DNA of 64,000 bases. Origin: Liolophura sinensis (taxonomy: Eukaryota > Mollusca > Polyplacophora > Chitonida > Chitonidae). The notes beneath the pieces were generated by a model. It had not been told where the DNA came from and did not search any database. It saw nothing but the letters and a program-made list of their open reading frames with translations. The number at the start of each line of letters is the position of its first letter. Positions within the stretch are counted from its first letter, which is position 1. The stretch lies in contig NC_088304.1 of the NCBI RefSeq assembly GCF_032854445.1, positions 32,730,810-32,794,809 of the forward strand, read 5' to 3'. Both the position numbers and the translations under genes were made by a program. Below, piece after piece: positions 39,501 through 46,500 of the stretch.

Positions 39501-42230
39501 TGATACTTCATACTGTACAAAGCCATCATTGAATTAAACAACAACTGACAATCCATAATAGGGCCTCGGTCTTGAAGTTTTTAATGGAATTTTGATACCA
39601 GTCTCTTATATATTTGTTTATATATTGTTTCATTCACCAATATACCATATATGCAGGTTATCAGTCAGAGACAAGGAGCAGGAAGCAGGAATAAAGCTCC
39701 ACAGAGCTTGCTCTATCACAACTTATAATCGTTTAACACACACACACACACACAAATATATATATACTGAGGACAGTTGATAGGGTATTCAACACAAAAA
39801 AAACAAAACAAAACAAAAAAAACATCAACACATGAAACTTTGCACTAGGCATATGTTGCAGGCGTTCAGATTTTAGTCAGTGAGTGAGTGCTTAGGGTTT
39901 AGGGGTACTTAATAATTTTTCAGTTATATGACAATGAAGGAATCCTTAGAGTCCATGTACATGTAATCTTTGACATTATTTATAGTACAAATGAAAGACA
40001 TATATCGGTAAACATAAAAAACATAAATCCTATAAATTTAAGCTTGGACACCTTTTCAATCACTTTCTCTGACGTACTGAGGGCAGTGTAGAAAGTATTC
40101 AATTTCCTCACCACGTTAATGTCTTTATTTATTTATTTGACTGGTGTTTTATGCTGTGCTCAAGAACATTTCACTTATGCAGCAGCGACCAGCATTATGG
40201 TGGAAGGAAACCAAGCAGAGTTCAGGGGAAACCAACGACCATCTGCAGGTTGGTGCCAGACCTTCCCACTTACGGCCGTTAATTTTTAAAATGAATTATT
40301 CAGACTTCAAACGTGACACAAAACTTCAGTCTCAAGAATAGAAAATACAATCAACTGCAGATAGAAACATAGATTTTAACTCGGTATGTCAGATTTTTTG
40401 AGTGAAAATTATTTTTTCATCCTTTAAGATTAAATAAATTGCATAATTACTAAATTAATCCGATGTTTACCGTGTTCCCATTTAAGCCTACATATATGTA
40501 CATTAAAGAATGTCAGTGTATCTTTCATTGTTTTACTTTTAAAAATATTTTATTGAAAAAAAAATGGTTAATATTGGTCACCATGACAAGTATATTCAAA
40601 ACTTAAAGTTTAATACTGAATACACATATATAAATTATATTTAGGATATCTCCCTGTATGAATTATTAAGAAAACAGCAGTGATTGATTGCAAATTTACC
40701 ACTTTACGCTGTATCTCACCTGTTTTTGTTAAAGACATTTACATCCCCATGGTAATTACATGAAAGAAACACTGTATTATTTAGTTGTCATACTTTTATT
40801 TGGGACAATTTAAATAATTTTTAAAGCATGGTGTTTGACGGGAAGACTGATAATACGGAATGAGGTTCAAATTTTTCCCCATGAAATCTGCTTTATTAAA
40901 TGGATATAAAATATCTCGTTCCCTTAAAATTTGTTATCTGTTATCTTCATGAAGATTTAAATTTTCTTGTAAAATTCACAATTGGCCTGTTGGATATAAA
41001 TAGTCCCCATATGCAGACCTTCCCACATAAGGACGGAGAGGACGGCACCATGAGCTGGACTTGAACTCACAACGACACCATTAAAACAGAACAAGGTGTA
41101 CATAACATATTATGGATGTAATGATTCCATAGTAGTCTTAGTTGTGGAATGTAGCTCTCTGTATCGAGTAACACAAAGTGTTGGGAGGGTTATGGGGAGA
41201 AACCGCTTCTAATGTGTCTGATCAACGGTAAGCCACATTTACCGCATCTTCACACCGGCATTAAATCTTTCCTAGCCTAAATCGATGTCAACCAAGTGGT
41301 TCCCATATTCAACTAACCTGTTCTGAGTCCCGCCGAACCAAGAATGATCCATGACAACAGAACAAATTCACAAGATAAATACATTTTCAGACTCATTTCC
41401 TGTGGCTGTAAGCCATCTGTCACGATTTTGATCACTTGTGAGAACAAACAAGACTGAAGCGATTAGCGCCATCGGACGACAGTGGTAGTGAACCAGCCAA
41501 ATGGATGACTAGACTTACCTTGTGTTACTGTAATGATTGCCATATTTTTATGGCCTTTTTTGGCCTTATTTTTTCCTGCCATCACCATCACAACTTGTAT
41601 GTACGACCATCAGAACGAGATGGTGGCCAAAATGTGTGTGTTGTCTGAAAATGTATTTATTTTGTGAATTTGTGCAGTTGTAATGGATCGTTTTTGTTTT
41701 GGCGAAACTCAGAATAGGTTAGTTGATTATGGGAACTACTCAGTAGACATCCTTTTACTCTAGGAAAGATTTAATGTGCGTGTGAAAATGCGGAAAATGC
41801 AGTAAATGTGGCTTGTCGTCGGTAGGACGCGTTAGAAGCAGTTTCTCCTCGTAACTTCGTGCTGATCAATACAGCTTCATAATGATAGGAAGAGCCGACA
41901 TCGACGTTACATTCCGCAACTATGGTGGTCTGAACTTTACTGATTTTATTTTAAATAAGCTGGATATCAACCTGCAACGGTAAATCTGTCCATGTAGTTA
42001 AGAAGATTGATCATGAGGAGGATTGCCACAGTCAGGTAGCCTCTTCGTCTCGAGATACCGTCTGCTTCCGCGGAAACTGGCGCCACAATGCCCCCATCCA
42101 CCTCATCCTGCGGTAGAATTTGCTCTCGGTCTCCCATGGCTGTCGTATCTGCAAACGGATCAGATTGCAATTCGGCGAGTTGGACAGTGTCGTCAAAAGG
42201 CAACAAGGAGCTCATCGAGCTTGCTGACAT
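21388..42230 (-). CDS. SPNS1: Spinster homolog 1-like MFS transporter (11 coding exons)
   Basis: Spinster proteins are 12-helix major facilitator transporters of the late endosome/lysosome; vertebrate SPNS1 exports lysophospholipids with protons. Coding exons join as 42230-41972, 39233-39037, 38019-37868, 36536-36470, 34515-34379, 32890-32759, 31450-31255, 30059-29994, 29128-29030, 28007-27830 and 21518-21388, all with GT-AG introns, giving 537 codons plus stop (vertebrate SPNS1 is about 530). Family marks seen are [10 protein letters not shown] in helix 1, the MFS loop [11 protein letters not shown] (residues ~126-136), [12 protein letters not shown] with the key acidic residue, [32 protein letters not shown] and [11 protein letters not shown]. 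The start MSASSMSS is the first ATG of the exon 1 frame. Exon 3 holds two opposite one-base frame shifts with a stop between them, so the gene as sequenced is broken; either a sequence error or real damage. Intron 10 (6.3 kb) and introns 3 and 4 hold minisatellites. NF1 lies head to head upstream. Confidence 0.9.
22010..22170 (-). mobile_element. SINE-like family C, fragment
   Basis: Contains the family C signature (CCTTTGACAAGTAACTGATG, then AACTTTACAACATATGGCAC), which recurs near 28.6, 30.3 and 31.6 kb. Confidence 0.45.
22517..22631. mobile_element. Short palindromic MITE
   Basis: Both ends form an inverted repeat: GGGGCCACTTTCACAAAACT at the left and, reversed, GGGCCCTGTCTCACAAAACT at the right. 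The element is about 115 bp with no coding capacity, as for a miniature inverted-repeat transposon. It lies in SPNS1 intron 10. No clear target duplication was seen. Confidence 0.65.
22745..22910. repeat. Decayed 15-bp minisatellite
   Basis: Variants of GAGACAGTGCCCCAT repeat about 11 times, with a longer GAGACCCAAGAGAGTGCCCC-type variant appearing twice, giving a higher-order pattern. It lies next to the 17-bp array in SPNS1 intron 10. Confidence 0.75.
23005..24480. repeat. 17-bp minisatellite, about 85 copies
   Basis: The unit is CAGGAGCAACACACGAC, with a second variant CTGGGGGCAAGACACAA. The two alternate as a 34-bp dimer between about 23,760 and 24,100. Because 17 is not a multiple of three and no stop occurs in the unit, open frames of up to 361 codons appear on both strands; they are not genes. 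Confidence 0.95.
24480..25160. repeat. 35-bp minisatellite derived from the 17-bp unit
   Basis: The unit is CACCCCAGTCAGCAACAACA plus CACAACCAGGTACAA, about 19 copies. It shares ACACAACCAGG with the 17-bp array and joins it without a gap, so it looks like a diverged dimer (17 + 18). Confidence 0.9.
25278..25810. repeat. 24-bp minisatellite, about 22 copies
   Basis: The unit is GCATTACAACACCTAGATAA plus CCAA. Main variants are CTAGAT, CAAGAT and CTTGAT. Since 24 is a multiple of three, the minus strand is open for 215 codons as an eight-residue repeat (VVMLGYLG); this is an intron, not a gene. Confidence 0.95.
25820..27560. other. SPNS1 intron 10, unremarkable part
   Basis: No repeat array or exon recognised. 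A weak family A fragment may lie at 26,246-26,285. Open frames such as 26,519-26,713 have no support. Confidence 0.35.
27567..27694 (-). mobile_element. tRNA-like SINE family T, copy 3
   Basis: Shares CCCCAGTAGCTACTGCTAGT and GAAAGCTGCTCC with the two copies near 12.4 and 12.6 kb. The A and B boxes are more decayed here. It lies in SPNS1 intron 10. Confidence 0.55.
27830..28007 (-). CDS. SPNS1: SPNS1 coding exon 10
   Basis: Acceptor ATCTGCAG, donor AGAG|GTTGGT. Encodes residues 436-494 plus one base. It holds the last membrane helix ([20 protein letters not shown], extending on) and the polar [12 protein letters not shown] that starts the tail. Confidence 0.9.
28530..28640 (-). mobile_element. 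SINE-like family C, fragment
   Basis: Carries TAAACCATTAACCTTTGGCA and ACAAACTTCCCACATGC, the family C signature. Confidence 0.4.
29030..29128 (-). CDS. SPNS1: SPNS1 coding exon 9
   Basis: 99 bp, in phase 0 at both ends; acceptor TTTTCTCAG, donor CAG|GTGGGT. Residues 403-435 contain [11 protein letters not shown] and [10 protein letters not shown], among the best conserved segments of the family. Confidence 0.95.
29262..29470 (-). mobile_element. SINE-like family C, decayed
   Basis: ACCATTAACCTTGACTGTTT, then CCAGGGTTGAACTCACATCG, which looks like a reversed B box. Lies in SPNS1 intron 8. Confidence 0.4.
29636..29843 (+). mobile_element. SINE family A, diverged full copy
   Basis: Head GGGGCAGCCTCTGTGG (with deletions), core and tail TATAAAACTCCAATGAAATA. 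Lies in SPNS1 intron 8, antisense to the gene. Confidence 0.75.
29994..30059 (-). CDS. SPNS1: SPNS1 coding exon 8
   Basis: 66 bp, phase 0 at both ends; donor CTG|GTAAGT. Residues 381-402 read [20 protein letters not shown] plus LL, a conserved membrane helix with the family's ET and NWAIVAD residues. Confidence 0.95.
30185..30535 (-). mobile_element. SINE-like family C, longest copy
   Basis: Left end ATTTTATTTGTGTTGAACAC, signature GTAAGTTACTGATGAACTTT, and a decayed tRNA-like part at the right with CCCAGTTTGAACCCACAA (B box reversed). It abuts a family A copy at 30,536. Confidence 0.5.
30536..30665 (-). mobile_element. SINE family A, 3' half
   Basis: TTTGATTGGTATTTTACGTC, core to ATCATCCGTAGGTTGC; the head is replaced by unrelated sequence. 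Confidence 0.75.
31255..31450 (-). CDS. SPNS1: SPNS1 coding exon 7
   Basis: Acceptor CGCTTGCAG, donor TGG|GTAAAT. Residues 315-380 contain a membrane helix ([19 protein letters not shown]), the basic loop [17 protein letters not shown], and the next helix. Confidence 0.95.
31452..31760 (-). mobile_element. SINE-like family C copy
   Basis: ATTTATTTGGTTGCTGCTGA, then the signature CCACTGACCTTTGGCAAGTT and a reversed B-box-like AGCCAGACTTGAAT. It begins directly beside SPNS1 exon 7, within its acceptor-side intron. Confidence 0.45.
31794..31978 (+). mobile_element. SINE family A, head-truncated
   Basis: From the B-box region (TTGTTCAAGTCC) through core and a slightly altered tail (GTGTAAAACACGAAATAAAT). 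Confidence 0.8.
32045..32345 (-). mobile_element. SINE family B, near full length
   Basis: Shares TGCTGCCTCA, CATGCCAAAGACACCA and ACACTGACACCGGG with other copies. At the right, TTGGGACTGAGCCCAGGG is the reversed tRNA-like B box. It is read in reverse relative to the window. Confidence 0.6.
32759..32890 (-). CDS. SPNS1: SPNS1 coding exon 6
   Basis: Acceptor TTTTTCAG, donor ACG|GTAAGT. Residues 271-314: [20 protein letters not shown] begins a helix, and [13 protein letters not shown] follows with the conserved WAP. A short polar loop (SGQKGDEA) ends the exon. Confidence 0.95.
33050..33200 (-). mobile_element. SINE family B, fragment
   Basis: Contains TATAGTGCTGCCTCACTGGA and CATGCCAAAGACACCAGACA. 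The head is missing. Confidence 0.5.
33434..33549 (+). mobile_element. SINE family A, decayed 3' part
   Basis: GGAAGGTCTGTCAGAAACCT at the start, ending in a weak ACAAAACGTCAATCTAAAT tail. It faces the copy beginning at 33,555. Confidence 0.55.
33555..33808 (-). mobile_element. SINE family A, full length
   Basis: Reverse copy, from ACTTATTTATTTATTCATTT to the head complement ACCATGTAGGCCTC. With the copy at 33,434 it forms a tail-to-tail inverted pair in SPNS1 intron 5. Confidence 0.8.
34379..34515 (-). CDS. SPNS1: SPNS1 coding exon 5
   Basis: Acceptor TGCTTCCAG, donor CAA|GTATGT (phase 2). Residues 226-270: helix [16 protein letters not shown], then the conserved REPQRG and a hydrophilic stretch with [11 protein letters not shown] before the second half of the protein. 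Confidence 0.95.
34949..35197 (-). mobile_element. SINE family A, full length
   Basis: Reverse copy with T-rich end, CCGTACTCAAGAATAATTCA, a core with a deletion, and the head complement to ACCAACTGTGCCACAGGG. Confidence 0.85.
35752..36378. repeat. 57-bp minisatellite, about 11 copies
   Basis: The unit begins GGTTTATCATCACACTGGCA, continues ATGTTTCAGCCATATCG and ends GACAACTTGTAT. It is exactly 19 codons long, so a 186-codon frame runs through it. It lies in SPNS1 intron 4 and ends about 90 bp from exon 4. Confidence 0.95.
36470..36536 (-). CDS. SPNS1: SPNS1 coding exon 4
   Basis: 67 bp; acceptor CTGTTTCAG, donor AGG|GTATTC. Its first base completes Ser203 of PVGSGMGY, then it reads [18 protein letters not shown], matching the conserved helix and loop. 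It is sandwiched between two minisatellites. Confidence 0.95.
36586..37098. repeat. 43-bp minisatellite, about 12 copies
   Basis: The unit begins GGTGTCCCTAGTCACATTTA and continues TTTCACACATTTACATTATT. It lies in SPNS1 intron 3, starting about 50 bp from exon 4. Confidence 0.95.
37222..37555. repeat. Variable ~40-bp minisatellite, about 8 copies
   Basis: Units contain AGGCTTCAGGCAGTTATCTG then CTCCACTCTATACAGA, alternating with an AAAAAAATACA variant, so unit length varies by a few bases. It lies in SPNS1 intron 3. Confidence 0.9.
37868..38019 (-). CDS. SPNS1: SPNS1 coding exon 3, with two opposite frame shifts
   Basis: 152 bp; acceptor TATTGTTCAG, donor GGCAG|GTGAGA. The exon encodes NFWAFLFI, then after one extra base (37,995) [20 protein letters not shown] and [15 protein letters not shown], then after one missing base in the A run at about 37,890-37,892 (Y)FAIPVG. 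The total length fits the flanking phases, but read literally the frame hits TGA at 37,935-37,933. Conservation on both sides of each shift leaves no doubt about the exon itself. Confidence 0.85.
38312..38565 (+). mobile_element. SINE family A, young-looking copy
   Basis: Differs little from the copy at 58,434-58,709 along the whole body, but lacks about 8 bp of the A box (GGCTCA joined directly to GCGCGCT). Lies in SPNS1 intron 2. Confidence 0.9.
38631..38899 (-). mobile_element. SINE family A, full length
   Basis: Reverse copy with TTTATTTATTTATTTATTTC end and a head complement ending ATGGAGGCCTC. It forms a tail-to-tail inverted pair with the copy at 38,312, about 65 bp away. Confidence 0.85.
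39037..39233 (-). CDS. SPNS1: SPNS1 coding exon 2
   Basis: Acceptor GTTTTTACAG, donor ACG|GTAGGT. Residues 87-152: [11 protein letters not shown], helix 2 ([19 protein letters not shown]), the MFS loop motif GDRWIRKY, and helix 3 through [16 protein letters not shown]. Confidence 0.95.
39737..39756. repeat. (CA)n microsatellite
   Basis: Nine to ten CA units followed by a short TATATA stretch, in SPNS1 intron 1. Confidence 0.8.
39877..39976 (-). mobile_element. SINE family B, 3' fragment
   Basis: CAGTGAGTGAGTGCTTAGGG and GAAGGAATCCTTAGAGTCCA match the tail of the copy at 13,097. Confidence 0.6.
40122..40280 (-). mobile_element. SINE family A, head truncated
   Basis: Tail TTTATTTATTTATTTGACTG to CCTTCCCACTTACGGCCG; the tRNA-like part is absent. 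Confidence 0.8.
41012..41083 (-). mobile_element. SINE family A, internal fragment
   Basis: GCAGACCTTCCCACATAAGG then GAGCTGGACTTGAACTCACA; only the 5' half of the element survives. Confidence 0.65.
41198..41848. repeat. Large imperfect inverted repeat in SPNS1 intron 1
   Basis: The arms are about 41,198-41,420 and 41,635-41,848. For example, CACAAGATAAATACATTTTC in the left arm pairs with GAAAATGTATTTATTTTGTG in the right; GTTCCCATATTCAACTAACC pairs with GGTTAGTTGATTATGGGAAC. Identity is about 80 percent by eye over some 210 bp, with a spacer near 215 bp. It may be a foldback element or an old inverted duplication. Confidence 0.7.
41972..42230 (-). CDS. SPNS1: SPNS1 coding exon 1 (start)
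   Basis: ATG at 42,230 opens [14 protein letters not shown]. The acidic, poorly conserved N-terminal tail (residues 1-60) precedes helix 1, [20 protein letters not shown]. Donor GCAG|GTTGAT. The start is the first in-frame ATG in this exon. Confidence 0.9.
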
Positions 42231-42496
42231 CTGTCACAAGATCCCTTCCATTTACTCATTGTGCTTATGTCACTTCTTCACTCGCAAGTCTATCCAAATG
42301 TTGTGGTGTGACAGGAAGTGATATACAGCGACACCTATCACCGACCTCGCGAAACACAGTGACTTCTCCTAATCGAACACTTTCGGGATAGAAAATGTAG
42401 CAATTCGGGCGCTGTTTTCAAATGACCAATGACAATAAACGAAGGTGTAACACGAAAACATCACCTGGGAAATGTATAACTATGAGATTGTATCTA

Positions 42497-42641
42497 CTTA
42501 TTTCATTTATTTGATTGGTGTTTTAAGCCGTAGGCCTACTCAAAAATACCGTGGTTGGAGGAAACCCAAGATCATCCCCAGGTGGCTGAGAGATCAGTCT
42601 ACGTACGGTCGAAGATGAAACCAGCGTGAGCTGAACTTGGA
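42497..42641 (-). mobile_element. SINE family A, decayed
   Basis: Tail ATTTGATTGGTGTTTTAAGC, a core with a large deletion, ending near GCGTGAGCTGAACTTGG. Confidence 0.65.
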
Positions 42642-42685
42642 GAGAAGTGCCTGAGTCATTGGGCCGTACTGGGACGCCATTCACA

Positions 42686-42822
42686 TCGCAACATGCCGAT
42701 GGTCATGGGTTTCCCCCGCGCTCTCCCCGGTTTCCTCCCACCATAATGCTGGCCGCCGTCGTATATAAGTGAAATATTCTTGAGTACGGCGTAAAACACC
42801 AATGAAATAAATAAAGAAATAA
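42686..42822 (+). mobile_element. SINE family A, 3' part
   Basis: Starts ATGCCGATGGTCATGGGTTT and ends GTAAAACACCAATGAAATAA. It is inverted relative to the fragment at 42,497, between the two promoters. Confidence 0.8.
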
Positions 42823-43364
42823 ACAGAATTAATTAATAATCATTCCCAAGTTCAGAAGAACATTGAAAACTTGCCTTGCTTTAAATTTACCAAATAATAC
42901 ATGTACAAACAAGAAAATATATATCGATATCCATAACTACATGATAAGTCCCAAATGCTATGCAATGTTTTCCTTTTCTCCTATTTCTCTCACTCTCTCT
43001 TTTGCTCGTCATAACCTTGTCCGTGGGTTGAAAGGATAATCTTTTTTCTCGGCACTTTACTCAATACACTGTATCCATATTTTTTTTATTTAATCTCTCT
43101 TGATTTTGATTATAATTATCCCCTTCAATATATTGCAATACTTGAATGAACTGGTTTGAGCCACACATGGCATCATACTTCAATGAGATAGTCCCACATT
43201 CACATACCGATTATAAATAAATCGATGAATGAAAGAAAGTTTTGCGGATGTAAGGTAACTGGGCTGTTTTCGGTAACAGAAAGAGCTACTTAATTCAGTT
43301 CTATCAATGAGGTTTCCGAAGCAAACCCAGCACGCACAATTGCTAGGGTTCTCTTATTAACATA

Positions 43365-43372
43365 TGACGTCA
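43365..43372. promoter_or_regulatory. CRE-type site upstream of NF1
   Basis: Perfect palindrome TGACGTCA, 132 bp before the NF1 start codon, directly followed by an ETS-type ACTTCCGG at 43,373-43,380. A CRE is also reported in the vertebrate NF1 promoter, by recollection. Confidence 0.55.
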
Positions 43373-43414
43373 ACTTCCGGCGGAATGTTTACCTTATTTG
43401 GACGAAATTGACAT

Positions 43415-43426
43415 TGCGCATGCGCA
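43415..43426. promoter_or_regulatory. NRF1-type palindrome
   Basis: TGCGCATGCGCA, a perfect match to the NRF1 binding palindrome, 78 bp before the NF1 start codon. Such sites typically lie near transcription starts of CpG-type promoters. Confidence 0.55.
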
Positions 43427-43438
43427 AATGTCCACAAC

Positions 43439-43495
43439 ATGGTGGGCATGGTGCTGGATTTCGATGGTCCAAGGCAAAAGATGGTAGAATTTTAG
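43439..43495 (+). other. Upstream open reading frame in the NF1 leader
   Basis: ATG at 43,439 opens 18 codons (MVGMVLDFDGPRQKMVEF) and stops at TAG 43,493-43,495, 8 bp before the NF1 start. A second upstream frame begins at 43,428 and stops at 43,487. They matter only if transcription starts upstream of them. Confidence 0.4.
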
Positions 43496-43503
43496 AGGTC
43501 GAG

Positions 43504-43563
43504 ATGGCCACGCAGAAACCCGGCGAGTGGGTTCAGGCCCTCATCACTCGCTTCGATGCCCAG
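43504..43563 (+). CDS. NF1: NF1 exon 1 (coding part)
   Basis: 20 codons, donor CAG|GTGAGA, phase 0. The coding length equals that of the vertebrate exon 1. Confidence 0.97.
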
Positions 43564-46500
43564 GTGAGAGAAGAACTGGATTGCACCCCTGGGTAATTGA
43601 GGGGTCACCTTGGTAATTTGCGGTCCGTCCGAGCCGCCAGACTTTCATTCATAACCCCCATTGCTAATTTAGTGAGCGAACATAATTATGAATGAAATGT
43701 TGTCCCCTGGGGCGAAATCCCGGACACACATCTCGGCTACTTTCTTGTCGTCATTTTGAAATATTGGTGTGTGAGTCGTTCACAGATCTCCATATTTGCT
43801 TGGCCTGAAGCTGGCTACGGTGAAATAAATTATGTGCAATGATGTCAAATTTATGGAAGCCCACACATTAACCAGTGTGTACATTTACGCTTGTAACTAC
43901 CATGTAGACCGCTATCTTATGGACCACCGGTAACAGAGCCATTGGCAGACCTGTTGAGGGTTAATATTTGAAGTTTATTTTACAGATGTTAAAACAATAA
44001 ATCCTGCGATCTGGGTTGTCAAGGCCACATTAATTCTTGTTAAAAGCGGTTTCGTTTACATTTTAGTACATGTATATTTTACATACTGGTAGTTTATAAT
44101 TTTCTACCTAAAATTTTGTGCAAAATTCTAACAAGAAACTTCAGAGTGTTGGGTTCTTTAAGCCTGCACACTGTGTATTAAAGAAATGCAGTACCCTACT
44201 TATTTATAGTTCTGAGCATACAAACTTTTTGTGAAATTCATTTCTCAAATGGTTGACTGCATTTATTTCATTAAAGAGAAAAAAAAAACTCTGAAAATAT
44301 GATAAAATTGATCTTCTGTATGGTTTTTGGAATATCATCACCTGTAAATATTACTTTAATTTTTTTCTTTAACTTATACTTGTTGCACAAAAACTGTTAG
44401 GATAATAGGCCTCCTTTGAATTACCTCCCTTATCATGACCTCGCGTGAGATTAGCTTTTGAGTCGTGAAACAACGATTGGTTCTGTTTATACCTCCCCCA
44501 TTGAAGTAGGCCTATGTAGTATGTAGGTAAGACAGAAACAAATATTTTCTAGGCACGAGAGTGTAGAAAAACAGGACATAAGCCATTGGGAGTAGCAGAA
44601 ATGACGACAGGTCTTTAATGAAATAAAGGGTTTTCAGCTTAGATAGGCGGCATATGTTTGAGATTGAACCAGTCTGTTGTACATGTACATGTAGGCCTAA
44701 ACGTATGGATTAGGGGCTTCTGAAATTTCCTCCGAATAGGTTACAGATTATATGTCTATTCTGGCCTTTCGAGATCATTTTGCACAAATAAAATCTGTGT
44801 TAAAGGTACGTGTATTAAATGTCTTCAACCTGCTTATGCCACTCTAACAGCAAAACTCACTACTAATCATTTTCAGATGTTATATACACCTAAATACACA
44901 CCATTTAAATGGGAGAGTGACCTCAGGGGAGGTAGTTCAGTGCAGCCCTATTGCTTCAGGAACTGCCTTAGAGACATCTTTACTTAGGCTGATGGCTTGT
45001 TGATGGACTGTCGCATATAAGCAAAGGCCTAGGAAAATGTATATAAAACATCTTTGTGTGAAGATTGAGGGCCTCTGTGGTTGAGGTAGTTAGCATCCCA
45101 GCAGGGCACTATGACCCAGGAGCCTCTCACCAATGCAGTCACTGTGAGTCCAAGTCCAGCTCATGCTGACTTCCTCTCTGGCCGTACGTGGGAAGGTGTG
45201 CCCGTTTCCAAGGGCTCTGTTCAGTTTCCTTCCACCATAATGCTGGATGCCGTCTTATACATAAAATATTCTTGAGTATGGTGCAAAAGACCAAGATTGC
45301 ACTGTTTGTGACTGGCATGTCAGAAATTATCGTCATATATGTATAATGTGAGAAACTCGTTGAGTACGGCGCTATATACCAGTCAGCTAAAATAAGTAAA
45401 TGGCATCGGATATTGCTTATTTTAACATACGGCACCTACAAACCATATAAATTCACACTTGTAAATAAGTAAATATAAATAGTTTAAAGGTGAAGTTCTG
45501 TTAATATTGTTTTTGAACTGTTCTAATTTATTTCAGTTGCCCATCAAGACTGGTTCCCACACAACTCAGTCCATACAGAATGTGGAGCAGAACAAGGAAT
45601 GTCTGATCAACGTCAGCAAACACAAGTTTTCATTGGTCATCAATGGACTTACCAAGACCCTGCAGTCCATTGACAGCACGGTAAGATGAAGGCCCCTGGT
45701 GCATTTCTCTCTTAGTGAGTGTGTGCGTTGTTTGCGATGCAGAGAGAGTCTCCACCATAGGTATGACTGGAGGATTCATTGTGCAGTGAAAAGCGACGTT
45801 CTAAGCTGCTTCTGAGTGAGTGTTTTCTTCCCTGGAGAGCAAAATTATACACTGTAAAACTGGTCCATTATGTAATCCATAAAAACAGTCTTACAATTTA
45901 AGCACATGGCAGACCCGCTGAATGAAAAAGGGCAGGGGACAAAGATATAATACCCTATTTCTTCTGATTTTTGGGACACCTGGTCTGCTCAATTTAACCC
46001 ATATGTATGTAATTGTAGCAGAAATATTAATTGGCTTTTTTTTTTCTCACATTGTTAAGCCATCCGATAAACAACATTCTCATATATCTTTATTTTTCCA
46101 AAAGGCTGGTAAAGAAATGTAATATTCTGCTTTCAACACTACTAATATCTGTCCCAAAAACTCGAAAAATTAGGGTAATCATAGGTAAAATTTTCTGTAG
46201 TCTACTACATGTTGATCAGCTTTAATTCAACAACAAGTTTTCTTAGTTATTATAAAGAGTGCGAGCTGTTTTGTTCAAACGGTCACTCACAGTTGGAAGA
46301 ATGACGACCAGTGCACTGCATGAGACAGCTTAACAAGTACTAACTACCCTATTCCCTCCACCTTTTCGCACGTGAAAGAAAAAAAAAACAGCTTTCAGTG
46401 CAATTTATGCACATTTTTTATTTGATTTTTGAGACCAAACTACCGTGTTTGGATTGGCTAATTTCAGAGCTTCACAAAAAGTATAATTTTATCACTCAAC

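Larger units (their letters stand above)
42231..43503. promoter_or_regulatory. Head-to-head SPNS1/NF1 intergenic region
   Basis: 1.27 kb separates the two start codons. On the SPNS1 side, an ETS-like ACAGGAAGTG lies at about 42,309 and CCAAT near 42,425; on the NF1 side lie CRE, ETS and NRF1-type sites. Two opposed SINE fragments occupy the middle. A bidirectional promoter is possible but not shown. Confidence 0.5.

Noticed and set aside
43420-43503. Alternative NF1 start at the upstream in-frame ATG
   Set aside because: The added residues are unlike the family and the ATG sits within an NRF1-type site; MATQKPGEWVQ aligns exactly with the known N-terminus.
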